A stretch of 64,000 nt of DNA from Absidia repens (lineage: Eukaryota > Mucoromycota > Mucoromycetes > Mucorales > Cunninghamellaceae), in contig MCGE01000013.1 in assembly GCA_002105175.1 (NCBI GenBank), positions 558,001-622,000 of the forward strand. The letters are read 5' to 3'. The notes under the pieces are model-generated. The model saw nothing but the letters and a program-made list of their open reading frames with translations. It was not told the DNA's origin and ran no database searches. This document shows, one piece after another, positions 23,287 through 33,079 of the stretch. The position numbers and the translations under genes are program-made. The first letter of the stretch is position 1. Each line of letters opens with the position of its first letter.

Positions 23287-25052
23287 TCCATCCCTTCTTT
23301 TCATATGTTGAACTTTTTTTGAAATAAAAAATTTTACATCTTTCTCAATTTTTTACATTTGAAATTCCGCCTTTTTTTTTTATTATCCCTGATCCAACCT
23401 TTTTCTTTTTCTTTTTCTTTCTCCTTTTTTTTTTTTTTTTTTTTTTTTTTTGGTCTTCAAAACTTCACCATTCAACTTTTATGGGGTTATGATGGACTTA
23501 AGATAGTGTCAGGACTAGTTTAGAAGCGTTTTCAGCTCAGGGTTTACAAGATGCATAGGGAAACCTTTCCATTTTGGATTCATGATTTGGGACCGCTATT
23601 AGTTTGCTTTTTGGAGCCTTCATTAGCTTAGATTAGTGTTAGCTTGTCCATACTTTGTATATACATCTGAATAAAATATGTCTCTTTTTACATCTTTCAA
23701 TGAAAATGATCCATAAGTCTTTGTCATGGCTTCTACAATAGCTTCTTTTGTCCTTAGATGTATCGTTATTCTACCTTTTTACAATTATCTCTTTAATTTA
23801 GTGTTGACAGTGTTTCAAGATTCAAGTTAGTTTCCCTTATACTTCCTCTAATAGATCCTTCCCTTATATCCTTTTTCACAATGAATTCTCCACCCCCCAA
23901 TCTTTATTTTAGCATCTAACAATATGCGTCAATTAAATATGTCATTCTTATTATCAATCAACCTACACCTTACCACCAGTGCATAATTCATTAAACAGTA
24001 TATATCCAGCTCGCTAAAAATTTTATTTTTTACTTCTTTTTCTTTCTGTGTGTGTAGTGAAGTAATAAATAAATGAAGTCCAACCTGAAGCCAATTGAGC
24101 TGTACGAGGTTGACTACATGGACACAAAATGACAGGAGCTCTAATTCCATCAAAAACCACGACCTGCCCCCATCTCTAACACCAGGTACAGTAGAGTAAA
24201 GTAGATATTTTTTTCTTTTTCTTTTTTGTTTTGAAGTGTGAAATTAAGAGTGCCCTGAGCCGCGACCAACAGAACCGTTGAGAATATATTTATAAAAATT
24301 GCAACCATTCATATGATATTTACTTTACATTTATGCTACATTGCCGCATGTGAATATATTTTTTTATTAATGAGTCAGGAGGCGTGGCTTGTTGTGATGG
24401 CTATGATATGATATGATATGGAGCCTTCGGAAACGGGCTTGTCCATCAAGTGTGGTACATACGTCATATCATATATATGATAAGTAATTCACAATAGGGC
24501 TCCCCACCTTCAAAAATCAATTTTCATCCAACATTTCCTCAGAGATAAATTATGTGCCAGAAATTGAGGTGATATTATATATAATAAGGATGACATTATG
24601 AGCAGTCAAACGTTTTGGTAGTCCACGAAATGAATGAAACTAATTCATATGTTAACTCCATTTCCAAAAATGGGAATATCCACAAAAATGATAGGATACA
24701 AAATCAGCGATAGTTGAGATTTACCAATCAGAATATATCGTAGGGTCTCTCCAACTATGATGGTTTTGGTGGGGAGTTGGGATCGACGGGAGTAGCAACA
24801 TAAGTAAATTCAATAAAGGAATTATAGACATTATGTATTCACATTGGATTAGTGTCTTTTTTTTTACAACGCAAGGTTAATATATAATATACTCCTTGGA
24901 AGATCAAGGAAGAAGTATGGCACCCTTTGACGATCTTTTTTTTTAAATACCCGCCAAGGTTTATTTTTTATTTTTCATTTCTCTTCATTTTTTCTTCTTC
25001 CTTTTTCCAGTCCTTCTTTTAATTTTTCCCTGGGACTCTTTCTCACATATAT
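23287..25052. other. intergenic with dispersed repeat copy 2
   Basis: Tandem gap between the 22051 and 25053 genes. It holds repeat copy 2 (about 23340-23880), a poly(T) run at about 23427-23451, an (ATATG)n patch near 24401-24421, and a T/C-rich leader before 25053. No coding region is supported. Confidence 0.6.
23340..23880 (+). repeat. dispersed repeat family, copy 2
   Basis: Plus-strand copy. The landmark CTTCACCATTCAACTT at 23463-23478 is identical to one in copy 3, followed by AGGACTAGTTTAGAAG, GGGAAACCTTTCCATTTTGG, TTCATTAGCTTAGATTAG, GCTTGTCCATA, ATCTGAATAAAATATG and CTTTTTACATCTTTCAATGA, then CCTCTAATAGATCC near 23850. A long poly(T) run precedes the core. Edges are approximate. Confidence 0.8.
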
Positions 25053-25706
25053 ATGGATTTAATCAATGTCAAAACTTTAAGTGTGGAAGAAAAGGTGATC
25101 TTACGTGAACTTTTCTCTTCAGATGATCCTGAAGCCATGAATATGGTGGCTGCCATTTTATCAATGACAGATGAAGACCATGAAAATGCAGACGACGACA
25201 ACGATGACACCACTCGGATAAAGAACGATAGCAATGACAATGACGAGGATTCGGATGATGGGGATGACTGGAGTGATGACGAATATGCTGTGATCAAGGC
25301 GTTTTACGAAAATGAAGAGGAAGATACTATCTTGGATCTGCCGGATAGTATTGCCGGACTCTTTTCCACGGAGCATGATGACCCAGCCGCGACAACAGTG
25401 GAGGAGGATCAGCAACCCATCTCTTCAGCGTCACCTTCATATTCTACGACCTCTTATTTATCGACAGAAAGCGGCGACGACGACCAGGATAGTGATTACG
25501 TTGACGGACAACAACAAGAACAGCGGCGTCGATTGGATTATTTTGATCAGTCGTCATCATCATTGAATCGTAAGGGGAAGCAACCTAAACAGCCTACGAC
25601 CCTTGAACGGCGGCGGAGGACGCGATCCTCAAGACAACAACAACAACAAGCATCATCTCCTAGGAAACGGGCCAGAAAAATGCCAACAGTGGTCACTTCC
25701 GTATAG
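25053..25706 (+). CDS. acidic unknown protein with basic C-terminus
   Basis: Not recognised. Single exon, 217 residues, ATG at 25053 after a pyrimidine-rich leader. The first ~40 residues are helix-prone and ordered (DLINVKTLSVEEKVILRELF). Residues 40-100 are very acidic (Asp/Glu/Asn), with a second helical piece DDEYAVIKAFYENEEED. The C-terminal third is Ser/Gln-rich and ends in Arg/Lys clusters (RRRRTRSSR, RKRARK) that look like nuclear localisation signals. The acid-then-base layout recalls histone chaperones or transcription cofactors, but no motif proves that. A 3' AATAAA lies near 25889. Confidence 0.6.
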   Translation: MDLINVKTLSVEEKVILRELFSSDDPEAMNMVAAILSMTDEDHENADDDNDDTTRIKNDSNDNDEDSDDGDDWSDDEYAVIKAFYENEEEDTILDLPDSIAGLFSTEHDDPAATTVEEDQQPISSASPSYSTTSYLSTESGDDDQDSDYVDGQQQEQRRRLDYFDQSSSSLNRKGKQPKQPTTLERRRRTRSSRQQQQQASSPRKRARKMPTVVTSV

Positions 25707-26528
25707 TCCCCTTGGTTTCCTCCCCTCCCCTTCCCGCTGCCCCTCTTCGACAGTTTGCATAATTATCTTCCCAACAAAGACACACTACTTTGTACATAGT
25801 ATAACCTCTTCTCCCTCACTTTTTTTTTTAGTTTATTTAGTTATTATTAGTTTTATTCAATATCTCCATATATACATATATATATTTAATAATAAACGTG
25901 TTGATTTTATTTTGTCATCTTTTTATACCATTCAAAACTATCTTATGATGTTATTGTTGCGTTTTTATTGATATGTAATTGTTTGCTAGAATATCTGGAA
26001 GATCAACGATGTGTAGCATTTGTAAACAAAGACAACGTTTGTGAACTTTGAATAAAAAAACAAGATAGACAAGAGTGACCCATAGAGTCGTTTAGCTTCA
26101 TAGAGACAAGTAGATAATAATGTACATAAAAGGTTGTGTTTATTCAAAAGACAAAAATGAAGACTATATCTATTGTATATCGTATGTGCGTAATGAATAA
26201 TAACCAAGACTAATCATAAAAAAGTATAGGAGATAGGTACTAAGTAAGGTTGAAGTTTACAAGTAGAATAAAAGCTATGATTCAATTGGGGATCCTTGAT
26301 GTAGATAATTTGAGTATTCAGGTCGGAGCCTCTGCCTATCATCATTTCCCATACCTTAATACCCCCACCCCTCCATTCTATACAAAGTCCCCCCCCCTCC
26401 GTCCGACCCCAAGCACAGATGCACATACATAGTAATGATAATTAGAAAGATAGATCAACAATATTCCCAAATTCCACTTTATTTGTTTTTCAGAAAGGAA
26501 ACAAAACTAATAATAATAAAAAAAGAGC
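25707..26528. other. convergent intergenic region
   Basis: 3' flanks of the 25053 gene (+) and of the peroxiredoxin gene (-; TTTATT at 26478-26483). AT-rich with a C-rich patch near 26380-26400. No gene is seen. Confidence 0.6.
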
Positions 26529-27071
26529 CTACAAATACTTCTCTACATTCTTGACCAGACTAACATCCAGGCCAGTACGATCAGGTTCGACAAACAATTG
26601 CTTGACAACACCGTTTTCGACAATAGCAGCAAATCGTTGGAAGCGATGATTACCGAGTGCGCCCGAGGCATCGAAAGCCAAATCCATAGCACGTGCCAAA
26701 TCACCTTTGGCGTCTGCCAAATACTCCACGTCCGCCTTGGCATTGGCATCTTTCCAAGCATTCATCACAAAGGCATCGTTCACCGAAACACATGCAATCA
26801 AGTCCACCTTGTGTTGTTGTTTGAGTCGATCGGCAGCATCTAAATAGCCAGGAAGATGGGTCTTGCTACATCCAGGGGTGAATGCGCCAGGGACACCGAA
26901 TAAAATCGCCTTTTTGCTGGTACCAAATAGGTCGCGTACATCGACAGTATCCCCAGGAGACGAGCGTGCTACTTGCACGGATGGAAGTGTGTCACCTACT
27001 TTGATGTTGGTACGTGCTGTTGCATGGAAACCTCGACGTTGAACAATATTTCGGAAGGCAGTGTTGAGCAT
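26529..27071 (-). CDS. PRX5: mitochondrial peroxiredoxin, PRDX5/Ahp1 (atypical 2-Cys/type II) family
   Basis: Reduces H2O2 and organic peroxides. Single exon of 180 residues; ATG at 27069-27071. The first ~20 residues (MLNTAFRNIVQRRGFHATAR) are Arg/Ser-type with no acids and read as a mitochondrial presequence. The catalytic site is GVPGAFTPGCSKTHLPGY with peroxidatic Cys68, then LIACVSVNDAFVMNAW (Cys94). Arg in NHRFQRFA and the EPDRTG loop complete the fold. The human PRDX5 resolving Cys sits in the TGLTCSL context; here the same place reads TGLDVSL, so there is no resolving Cys at that position and only two Cys in all. Recycling is therefore likely by an external thiol, as in plant type II enzymes. 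It shares a divergent promoter with the 27927 gene. Confidence 0.94.
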   Translation of the reverse strand: MLNTAFRNIVQRRGFHATARTNIKVGDTLPSVQVARSSPGDTVDVRDLFGTSKKAILFGVPGAFTPGCSKTHLPGYLDAADRLKQQHKVDLIACVSVNDAFVMNAWKDANAKADVEYLADAKGDLARAMDLAFDASGALGNHRFQRFAAIVENGVVKQLFVEPDRTGLDVSLVKNVEKYL

Positions 27072-27547
27072 GATGTGGATGAGGTTTTTTTTTTTTTGCG
27101 TGAAAGAAGAAACGAAATTGACTTTTTCCCATGGGTTTGGTTTTTTTTTTTTTGGTTTTTTTCAATCGCCGATCAATCGCGGCCGCTCCTCGTGTGCCTT
27201 TAACCCGCCCCTCCCTGCCCCCCTTTTTTTTTGGGACTGAGTAGAAAAAGAAAAATCTGGAAAATTCAGGTTAACTTGCTGGCATACAGTATATGTATGA
27301 TTTTCCCAACCATACCATAGGAACATTTTCTAAAAATATAAATCAATCAGAGCAGAGCATTCAAAGAAACTTGACATTTTCACGCGGCCACTAGGACAGT
27401 CTGATGCAAAGATGAAAACAAGCCATACATATGATACAGAGCTTTAAAATATGAAAACTAGTGTGTTTTTTTTGTGTGTATGACATGATCACAAGCTTAT
27501 CTTTTTTTTCTTTTTTCTTTTTTTTGCTAGGGTATAGGTAATCTTCC

Positions 27548-27579
<32 letters not shown>

Positions 27580-27926
27580 GGAAGTATCATGCGGATGAAT
27601 GAAACTAATGCAGTATAGTGATGATCGTTATCATTGTTCACGCATCTTTTTTGTTTTATTTTTCGCAATAAATAAATTCAAAACTTATTCTTGTAGCCTT
27701 CTTTACTTTTGTATCACCTATGCTAAGATGAAATCTGACGTCTATTTTAGAGAGTCGTCGATCCATCCATTAGCTTTTTAATCCCAGCAATTCTGCTTAT
27801 TTTTTTCATAAAAAAAAAAAACGATCGCCCTCCTTGATTTTTTCATTTGCTCAATTTTTTTTTTTCTTCGATTTTTTTTAAAGCTCACCTTCCTTTCCTT
27901 TTCCCCCTCTTTTACTGCAAATACAC
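27072..27926. promoter_or_regulatory. divergent intergenic region with poly(T) runs
   Basis: Between the starts of the peroxiredoxin (-) and O-fucosyltransferase-like (+) genes. It contains T runs at about 27084-27097, 27138-27151 and 27550-27579 and a T/C-rich leader at about 27850-27925. No coding segment is supported. Confidence 0.5.
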
Positions 27927-29455
27927 ATGTCCTTTCGAACTGGAAGATCTACCAAACGCTATATCATAGTTGTGAGCTTGATACTCATTATGGGGTACAT
28001 GGCGTCTCTTCAAGTAATGACAAGGAATGCGTCATCTCATGGCGGACCAATGGTGGCAGACGACGATACTGATCCTATTGATTTGGATGGTCTGACACAT
28101 GGCCAAGATGCTCTTCTGCAATCTCCCTCTCCTATCTCCTCCCCTTCCCCTGGTACAGTGACCTCAAGTCTCATTCAAAGCATCAATCAAAAGTATTGCG
28201 GTGCAGCTCAATGTCGGTTTCTCCTCCCTATTGCTATCACGGAACAAGGTAAATTATTTTATTAACGCACAAGCACTGTTTATATAGTGCTCACCTCCTT
28301 TTTTTTTCTTTCTTTCTTATCATAGAGTCAAAGGCGCAATATCACTTTCGGCAAGTAGCCTTTCTATCAGGCATGGCGGGGCGAACGATCGTGCTTCCGA
28401 ACGTACACGGGTCACATTTGGGTGCCTGTCGACATCAACCATTTGATTATTACTATGACCATACCTGGCTGGATAAGAACCGCGCTCATTTCAACTATAT
28501 CACAATGGCCCAATTCAAGGCGTGGCTTGACGAACGACATGCAGCGAAATCACATCCGCAACCTACAGGACAAGAGGTATTCATTGAACTCAACGATGCA
28601 TCAGCACACCTGAACAAGGCTACCAATTGTTTTGGGCATTTGTTTAATTTTACGGATCGGCCACGAACACGATTTCAACTGGAGGACCCGGAGCAGCGGA
28701 CGCGGCGTGCTGGCAACTTTACCCAGATCTTCCTCGATGTATTAACGACGCATACAGCTGATGCAGTGGATGTGCTGCATCTTTTTTACGATCGACGGTT
28801 TGGTTATATCGAACATCCTCACGTCGAACAACCACTTGGGTATCACGCACGATGGCATGCGGTGGCTGACAAGATCGCTGCGCAGTTATCCCCCTTTATT
28901 TCTGTGCATTGGCGAATGGAGCGGTTGACACCATTGACGCATTTGAAACCTTGTGCCGAACAACTCGTGAACAAACTCCAGCAACAACAACAACAACAAC
29001 AGCAGCAGCAGCATGGAGGTGGGGTGAAAAATGTGTTTTTATTGACAGATTACCCACACCTAGTGACTTCATCTATGGCAAAACCGGAATCCATGTCTTT
29101 TAAGCTCAATGAATTACGACAAGAACATCATGATGCTATCCGCTATTTGTATCAACATACCAATGTTTCTTTGACGACCACTTTACCACAAGCCGACTTG
29201 CCTATTCATGAACTACCGACTCACAACTGGAACCTGATTACCGTCGATCCGCTGATACACCCTGTTGACAAGAGCATACTGGGAATTGTTGACAAATTGC
29301 TTGCAATGCGTGCTCAATGGTTCTTGTATGGTGAACCAGGTGTGTGTGGCAAGGAATCAAGTTTTACAAGGCGCATTCGTTCTGAACGTTTGCGTGCTTA
29401 CCGATTGCACGACCCCAAAATTGTGTCCCCTGGTGAAGCCTTCGGTTTATCATAG
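27927..29455 (+). CDS. type II membrane glycosyltransferase, O-fucosyltransferase-like
   Basis: Predicted Golgi/ER lumenal enzyme using GDP-fucose or a similar donor. Exons 27927-28248 and 28326-29455 make 483 residues. A short basic tail (SFRTGRSTKR) is followed by a signal anchor (YIIVVSLILIMGYMASLQV). The lumenal part has KYCGAAQCRFLLPIAITEQESKAQ and HFRQVAFLSGMAGRTIVLPN, the donor-site style start of the GT-B O-FucT fold. FISVHWRMER matches the H-x-R-x-E catalytic/donor motif seen in POFUT-type enzymes, and VFLLTDYPH and the C-terminal half fit the second Rossmann half. Several paired Cys fit a lumenal protein. A poly-Gln run (28978-29012) sits between two core strands. The exact acceptor is unknown; members of the broad O-FucT clan may transfer other sugars. 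Poly(A) signal is at 29577-29582. Confidence 0.7.
28978..29012 (+). repeat. poly-Gln coding repeat
   Basis: About 11 Gln codons (CAA/CAG mix) inside the predicted catalytic domain of the O-fucosyltransferase-like gene, between HWRMER and VFLLTDYPH. Confidence 0.9.
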
Positions 29456-30742
29456 CTTATATAGATGTAGTATTGATCTTTTTTTTTTTTTTTAGTATTA
29501 GTATATTATTATCCCATTCCTTTATTATTTACTATGATACATATATCCTTCTCTCTTTGTCATTATTGAAAATTTGAATAAAACATTTTAGATTTATTTT
29601 GTATTTATGTCACTGGATTCATCTCTGTCTCTTTTATTATCATATTCAAATGTAAATAAACGATATACATATATTATGCTATTAAAACCTTCTATATTCA
29701 ATTTCAAAATCATTGTCATGCTTGAGAAAAAACGCCTACTAGGTGTCAAATGGAAGGTTATTGAAGTGTGGTTTTGATGAAGTTAGAACTGTGCTATTTG
29801 GCAACTTCATTTTCGGCATTTATTTTTTAGTTATACCAGTGCAAAAAATAAAATATAAAATAAAAAAAGCAAAGGAAATAAAATAAGGACAAAAATAACG
29901 AGCTGGATAAGTACAGTTCGTCGAGTTTCGTGGAGGTTGCACTGGTGATTTGATCTACAGTTTATTAACTTTCACTGTCTATAATACAGTGGTGTTTCGA
30001 GCATGTGAGAAAAAAAAACGAGGAGCGCGAGCTATAAGGGAGACTTCGCCCAACAGTTATTTCTGAGCACTCATTATATTTTATAGTACCACGTTTGTAA
30101 ATATAGGAGTGAGAGAAATTTATTCAATGTTTTCAGAAAAGGGCCTTGGAGGACGCATGAAAGAGAATAATGAAGAACGCATAAAAAAAAAAAATAAGCA
30201 GCGATGAGGGCATATAAATATGACAATTGAAGCGCAGCGGAAGGTATTTAGTTTACATAGCTCAACGTTTTGTGACAAACATATCTGTGTTGCAATTCCT
30301 CGACCCCTCTGCCGAAACCGACCAGCGTCAAATGCCTAAGGGCGTTTTTTTATAACATAAAAAACACTCCAGCGATCATTGAAGGATATGCATCATACCA
30401 TTGAATCTAATCCCTCTATAATCATACATCTTACTTTTCTTATAAAAATACTTCTCATGTCATCACATCATATACGGTTACCCTTTTGTCGTCGCCTTTG
30501 TTTTTTCCCTTGTACATGATCCTTTCCTCGTCAGTCCTTCCCTTTCGCATCCACTCAAGAATAACAATACCATAACAATCAAAATACATATACATACATT
30601 TATTAAAAGACAACTAACAATGAAAGACAATAATAATATTCTAATCTAATCTATATATCTATCTATTATATTATATATAACATATAAATACTAATACAAA
30701 TATAACAAACACACACATATGTATCCAAAAAAGGGGATATGT
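29456..30742. other. convergent intergenic region
   Basis: 3' flanks of the O-fucosyltransferase-like (+) and thioesterase (-) genes. A 40-b stretch at 30301-30340 matches 63060-63099 at about 30 of 40 positions. No gene is seen. Confidence 0.55.
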
Positions 30743-31583
30743 TTAGGTACGAGGACTGATATATAAGGCTCGCGCCTCAGTGAATTTCGTTCCATCTTCA
30801 ATATGTTCGACCCAAGCATCGGCCCAAGCTTTACGTCCTTCTACACGATCCAGTTTGCCACGGACAATGACCCATTGATTCGATTTGACAGGTCGGCGAT
30901 AATCCACGTTCAAGTTGGCAGTGAAGCCGGTATAATTGGGCAATTTGGGAAGAGTCTATTGTATGAGTAAGTGGCGTAAGTCATCTATCTATCTATCTAT
31001 TTGACAGTTTGTTCATATTTTCCTTACCACATACGCCAAATGTTCATCTAACAAGGTCGCCAACAATCCACCATGAATGATCCCATCATGTCCACACCTA
31101 TCAAAAAATAAAAAAAGGGGTTAAGTCCATATGCTATTTTTTTTTTATTTTATTTTTTTTGCTGGTGCTAATACTTTACAAATGCTGACCAAGGTGGGCA
31201 ATGAGAATACATTCCGTTTTGTCATTGTTAAAGAATTTCAACGGCCGGCGGTGAATGGATCCGGGTTGACGGAGAGTAGTGGCCGTCAATGAATGCTTTT
31301 TGGCTGAATCAGATAAGTAACCATAGGCACGCACTTCTTGCCATTCACTATCAGGGTGGCGCAGATCGTGCACAATGCGTAGTGATGCTTCTTGTTGCGC
31401 CAGGGCCAATTCTGCAGGGTCCGTAGGGAGTGTGTCATTATCTAAAAGCTGCGCTTGGTCGCTGTCAGGGCCATGATTGGACATGTCCATCCTTACGTTG
31501 GGTGCTGCTTCATGGACTTGATCCCTAGTATCGTTAGTAGTAGTGGTAGTGGTGGTATATTGTTCGTTAACAGCTTCGGGCAT
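30743..31583 (-). CDS. hotdog-fold acyl-CoA thioesterase (4HBT/THEM4-like)
   Basis: Predicted hydrolase of acyl-CoA or related thioesters. Exons 31583-31180, 31097-31028 and 30955-30743 sum to 228 residues. The first ~60 residues are Thr/Asp-rich and not conserved. The hotdog core carries CGHDGIIHGGLLATLLDEHLAY, in which HGG and the acidic residue of LLDE are the family's catalytic marks, then ANLNVDYRRPVKSNQWVIVRGKL and EARALYISPR. The domain is spread over all three exons. Fungal relatives are often annotated mitochondrial; no clear presequence is seen here. Stop TAA is at 30743-30745. Confidence 0.88.
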
Positions 31584-31947
31584 GATGACGTTTAAAGAAA
31601 GAGATAACGTTTAAAAGAAAGAGATAAAAGGAAAAAAGCTGGGGAAAAAATTCCATGAATAAGACGAAATCTCACGGGCCGGATTTGATACTCCGATTTG
31701 ATTCATTGGGGCTAAAATTGGAATGGAGGGATGAATATTCAGAAACTAACGATAATATATATATATACTTACAAAATAGAATATTATTGATCGAGAAACA
31801 GTATATTGATCAAACCAAATAACGATAATGGAAAACAGGGGCTGGAACGATTAGGGGAGGGGGCTGTCAGCAACAAGTGTGTGTATCCAAAAGGGACTCC
31901 GCCAAAATCAAAAAAATTTTCAGTTCTGTGACTGACAGTGCTTCACC
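31584..31947. promoter_or_regulatory. divergent intergenic region
   Basis: 364 b between the thioesterase start (-) and the 31948 reading frame (+). A TATAAAAG sequence at 31951-31958 lies inside the first codons of the latter frame, which makes its start doubtful. Confidence 0.45.
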
Positions 31948-32223
31948 ATGTATAAAAGTGCATCGATGATTGTTTTTTTTTTCCCTCTTGTTTCCTTATT
32001 CTTGGTTCTTTTTTTTTTCTTTGGTTATGAATATCAGGTAAACTATTCCCCTTCCGTCCCCAAAAACACACACACCAATACCCCACGAGATCAAGTCAGG
32101 GTGATCACTCTCGAAGAAAGAGCCATTTATTTGGGTCGTTACTTCTTTGAATCTATCAAGTGGTTGCCCGTTAATCTCGTGGAAGATCAAACTTGTCAGA
32201 TCGACTGTAGCTATCTGTTCTAG
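31948..32223 (+). CDS. small unknown protein, hydrophobic N-terminus (doubtful)
   Basis: Not recognised. A 91-codon frame: MYKSAS, then a Phe/Leu/Val-rich helix (residues about 8-25) that could be a signal peptide or anchor, then a soluble part with EERAIYLGRYFFESIKWLPV. The ATG at 31948 overlaps a TATA-like TATAAAAG; the next in-frame ATG (31966) may be the real start. A GTAAAC after residue 30 could be a splice donor, which would change the protein. The soluble part looks less random than its surroundings, and AATAAA at 32471-32476 supports a transcript end. Confidence 0.35.
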   Translation: MYKSASMIVFFFPLVSLFLVLFFFFGYEYQVNYSPSVPKNTHTNTPRDQVRVITLEERAIYLGRYFFESIKWLPVNLVEDQTCQIDCSYLF

Positions 32224-33079
32224 ATGTGTTGCGACTGATTTGAACCCGTTTCCATAAGAGTTGAAGGCTATCTTTTATCAGTGGTCGTCTTCTTAGTTAG
32301 GGAGCAAACATTCACTCTACCTACTTTATAAATATTCTATGTATTTACACTATTTCTTTTTATTTAAACTTTAGGCCCTTTCCTCCTTGATGGTTGGTTG
32401 ATATGATGATATCATCTCGTCTTGGTTGATATGATTTTGTAGTTTAGTATTTATTTTTTTATATTCTATCAATAAAATAAGCATCTTGATATTCTAAAAT
32501 ATATATTTTGTTTATGGGAACACGCTCCTTTTTACAATGTGGACACTAGTTTTTTATTAATTTGACTCCCTCACAAACCAAGAGAATGGGGTTTATTCCT
32601 TTTTTTTTTTTTTTTTTTGCCCCTATCAGACAAACAGACAGCGGATGATGGTATGATGAATATATAGGATTTGAATAGATGCAATGAAGGGAAGGGATAT
32701 CGATGTTAATGTTATTTATATTTTACTACCAGTCTTTTTGTTTTACGTTGGGGCGCGGATATGGAAAGATGGGAGGATGAGGTTCTTGGTTCCAGTTTTA
32801 TGCAATCTTTTGTACAGTATACAGCTATATAACATCAATATATCCCTTCAGTCCTTGGAAAGCCAACTAGTCAAAAAAGTGACATCCATTCAGTAAAAGG
32901 ATACCCATTTATACATCACCACAAAGTAGCTTGGTTTCAATTGTGAGCCCTTTTATATATATATTATTTATATAATATTTTGGTGCTGGGAACTTTATTT
33001 TTATTTTTGTAACAGCACGTTCTTTTCCCTTTTTTCCCTTCTCTTCCCTTTCTTTCTTTTTTTTTCTTCTTTGTAAACT
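32224..33079. other. intergenic; T/C-rich leader of the Zds1-like gene
   Basis: AT-rich, with a poly(T) run near 32602-32619 and a pyrimidine-rich stretch at about 33015-33075 just before the ATG at 33080. A 70-codon hydrophobic frame at 32684 is not convincing. Confidence 0.5.

Noticed and set aside
31948..32223. Resemblance of EERAIYLGRYFFESIKW to the start of bacterial SpoIIID
   Set aside because: Only a short chance similarity; no helix-turn-helix continues and the context is fungal.
32684..32896. 70-codon hydrophobic frame
   Set aside because: No conserved motif, no clear promoter or intron support; composition fits AT-rich chance frames.
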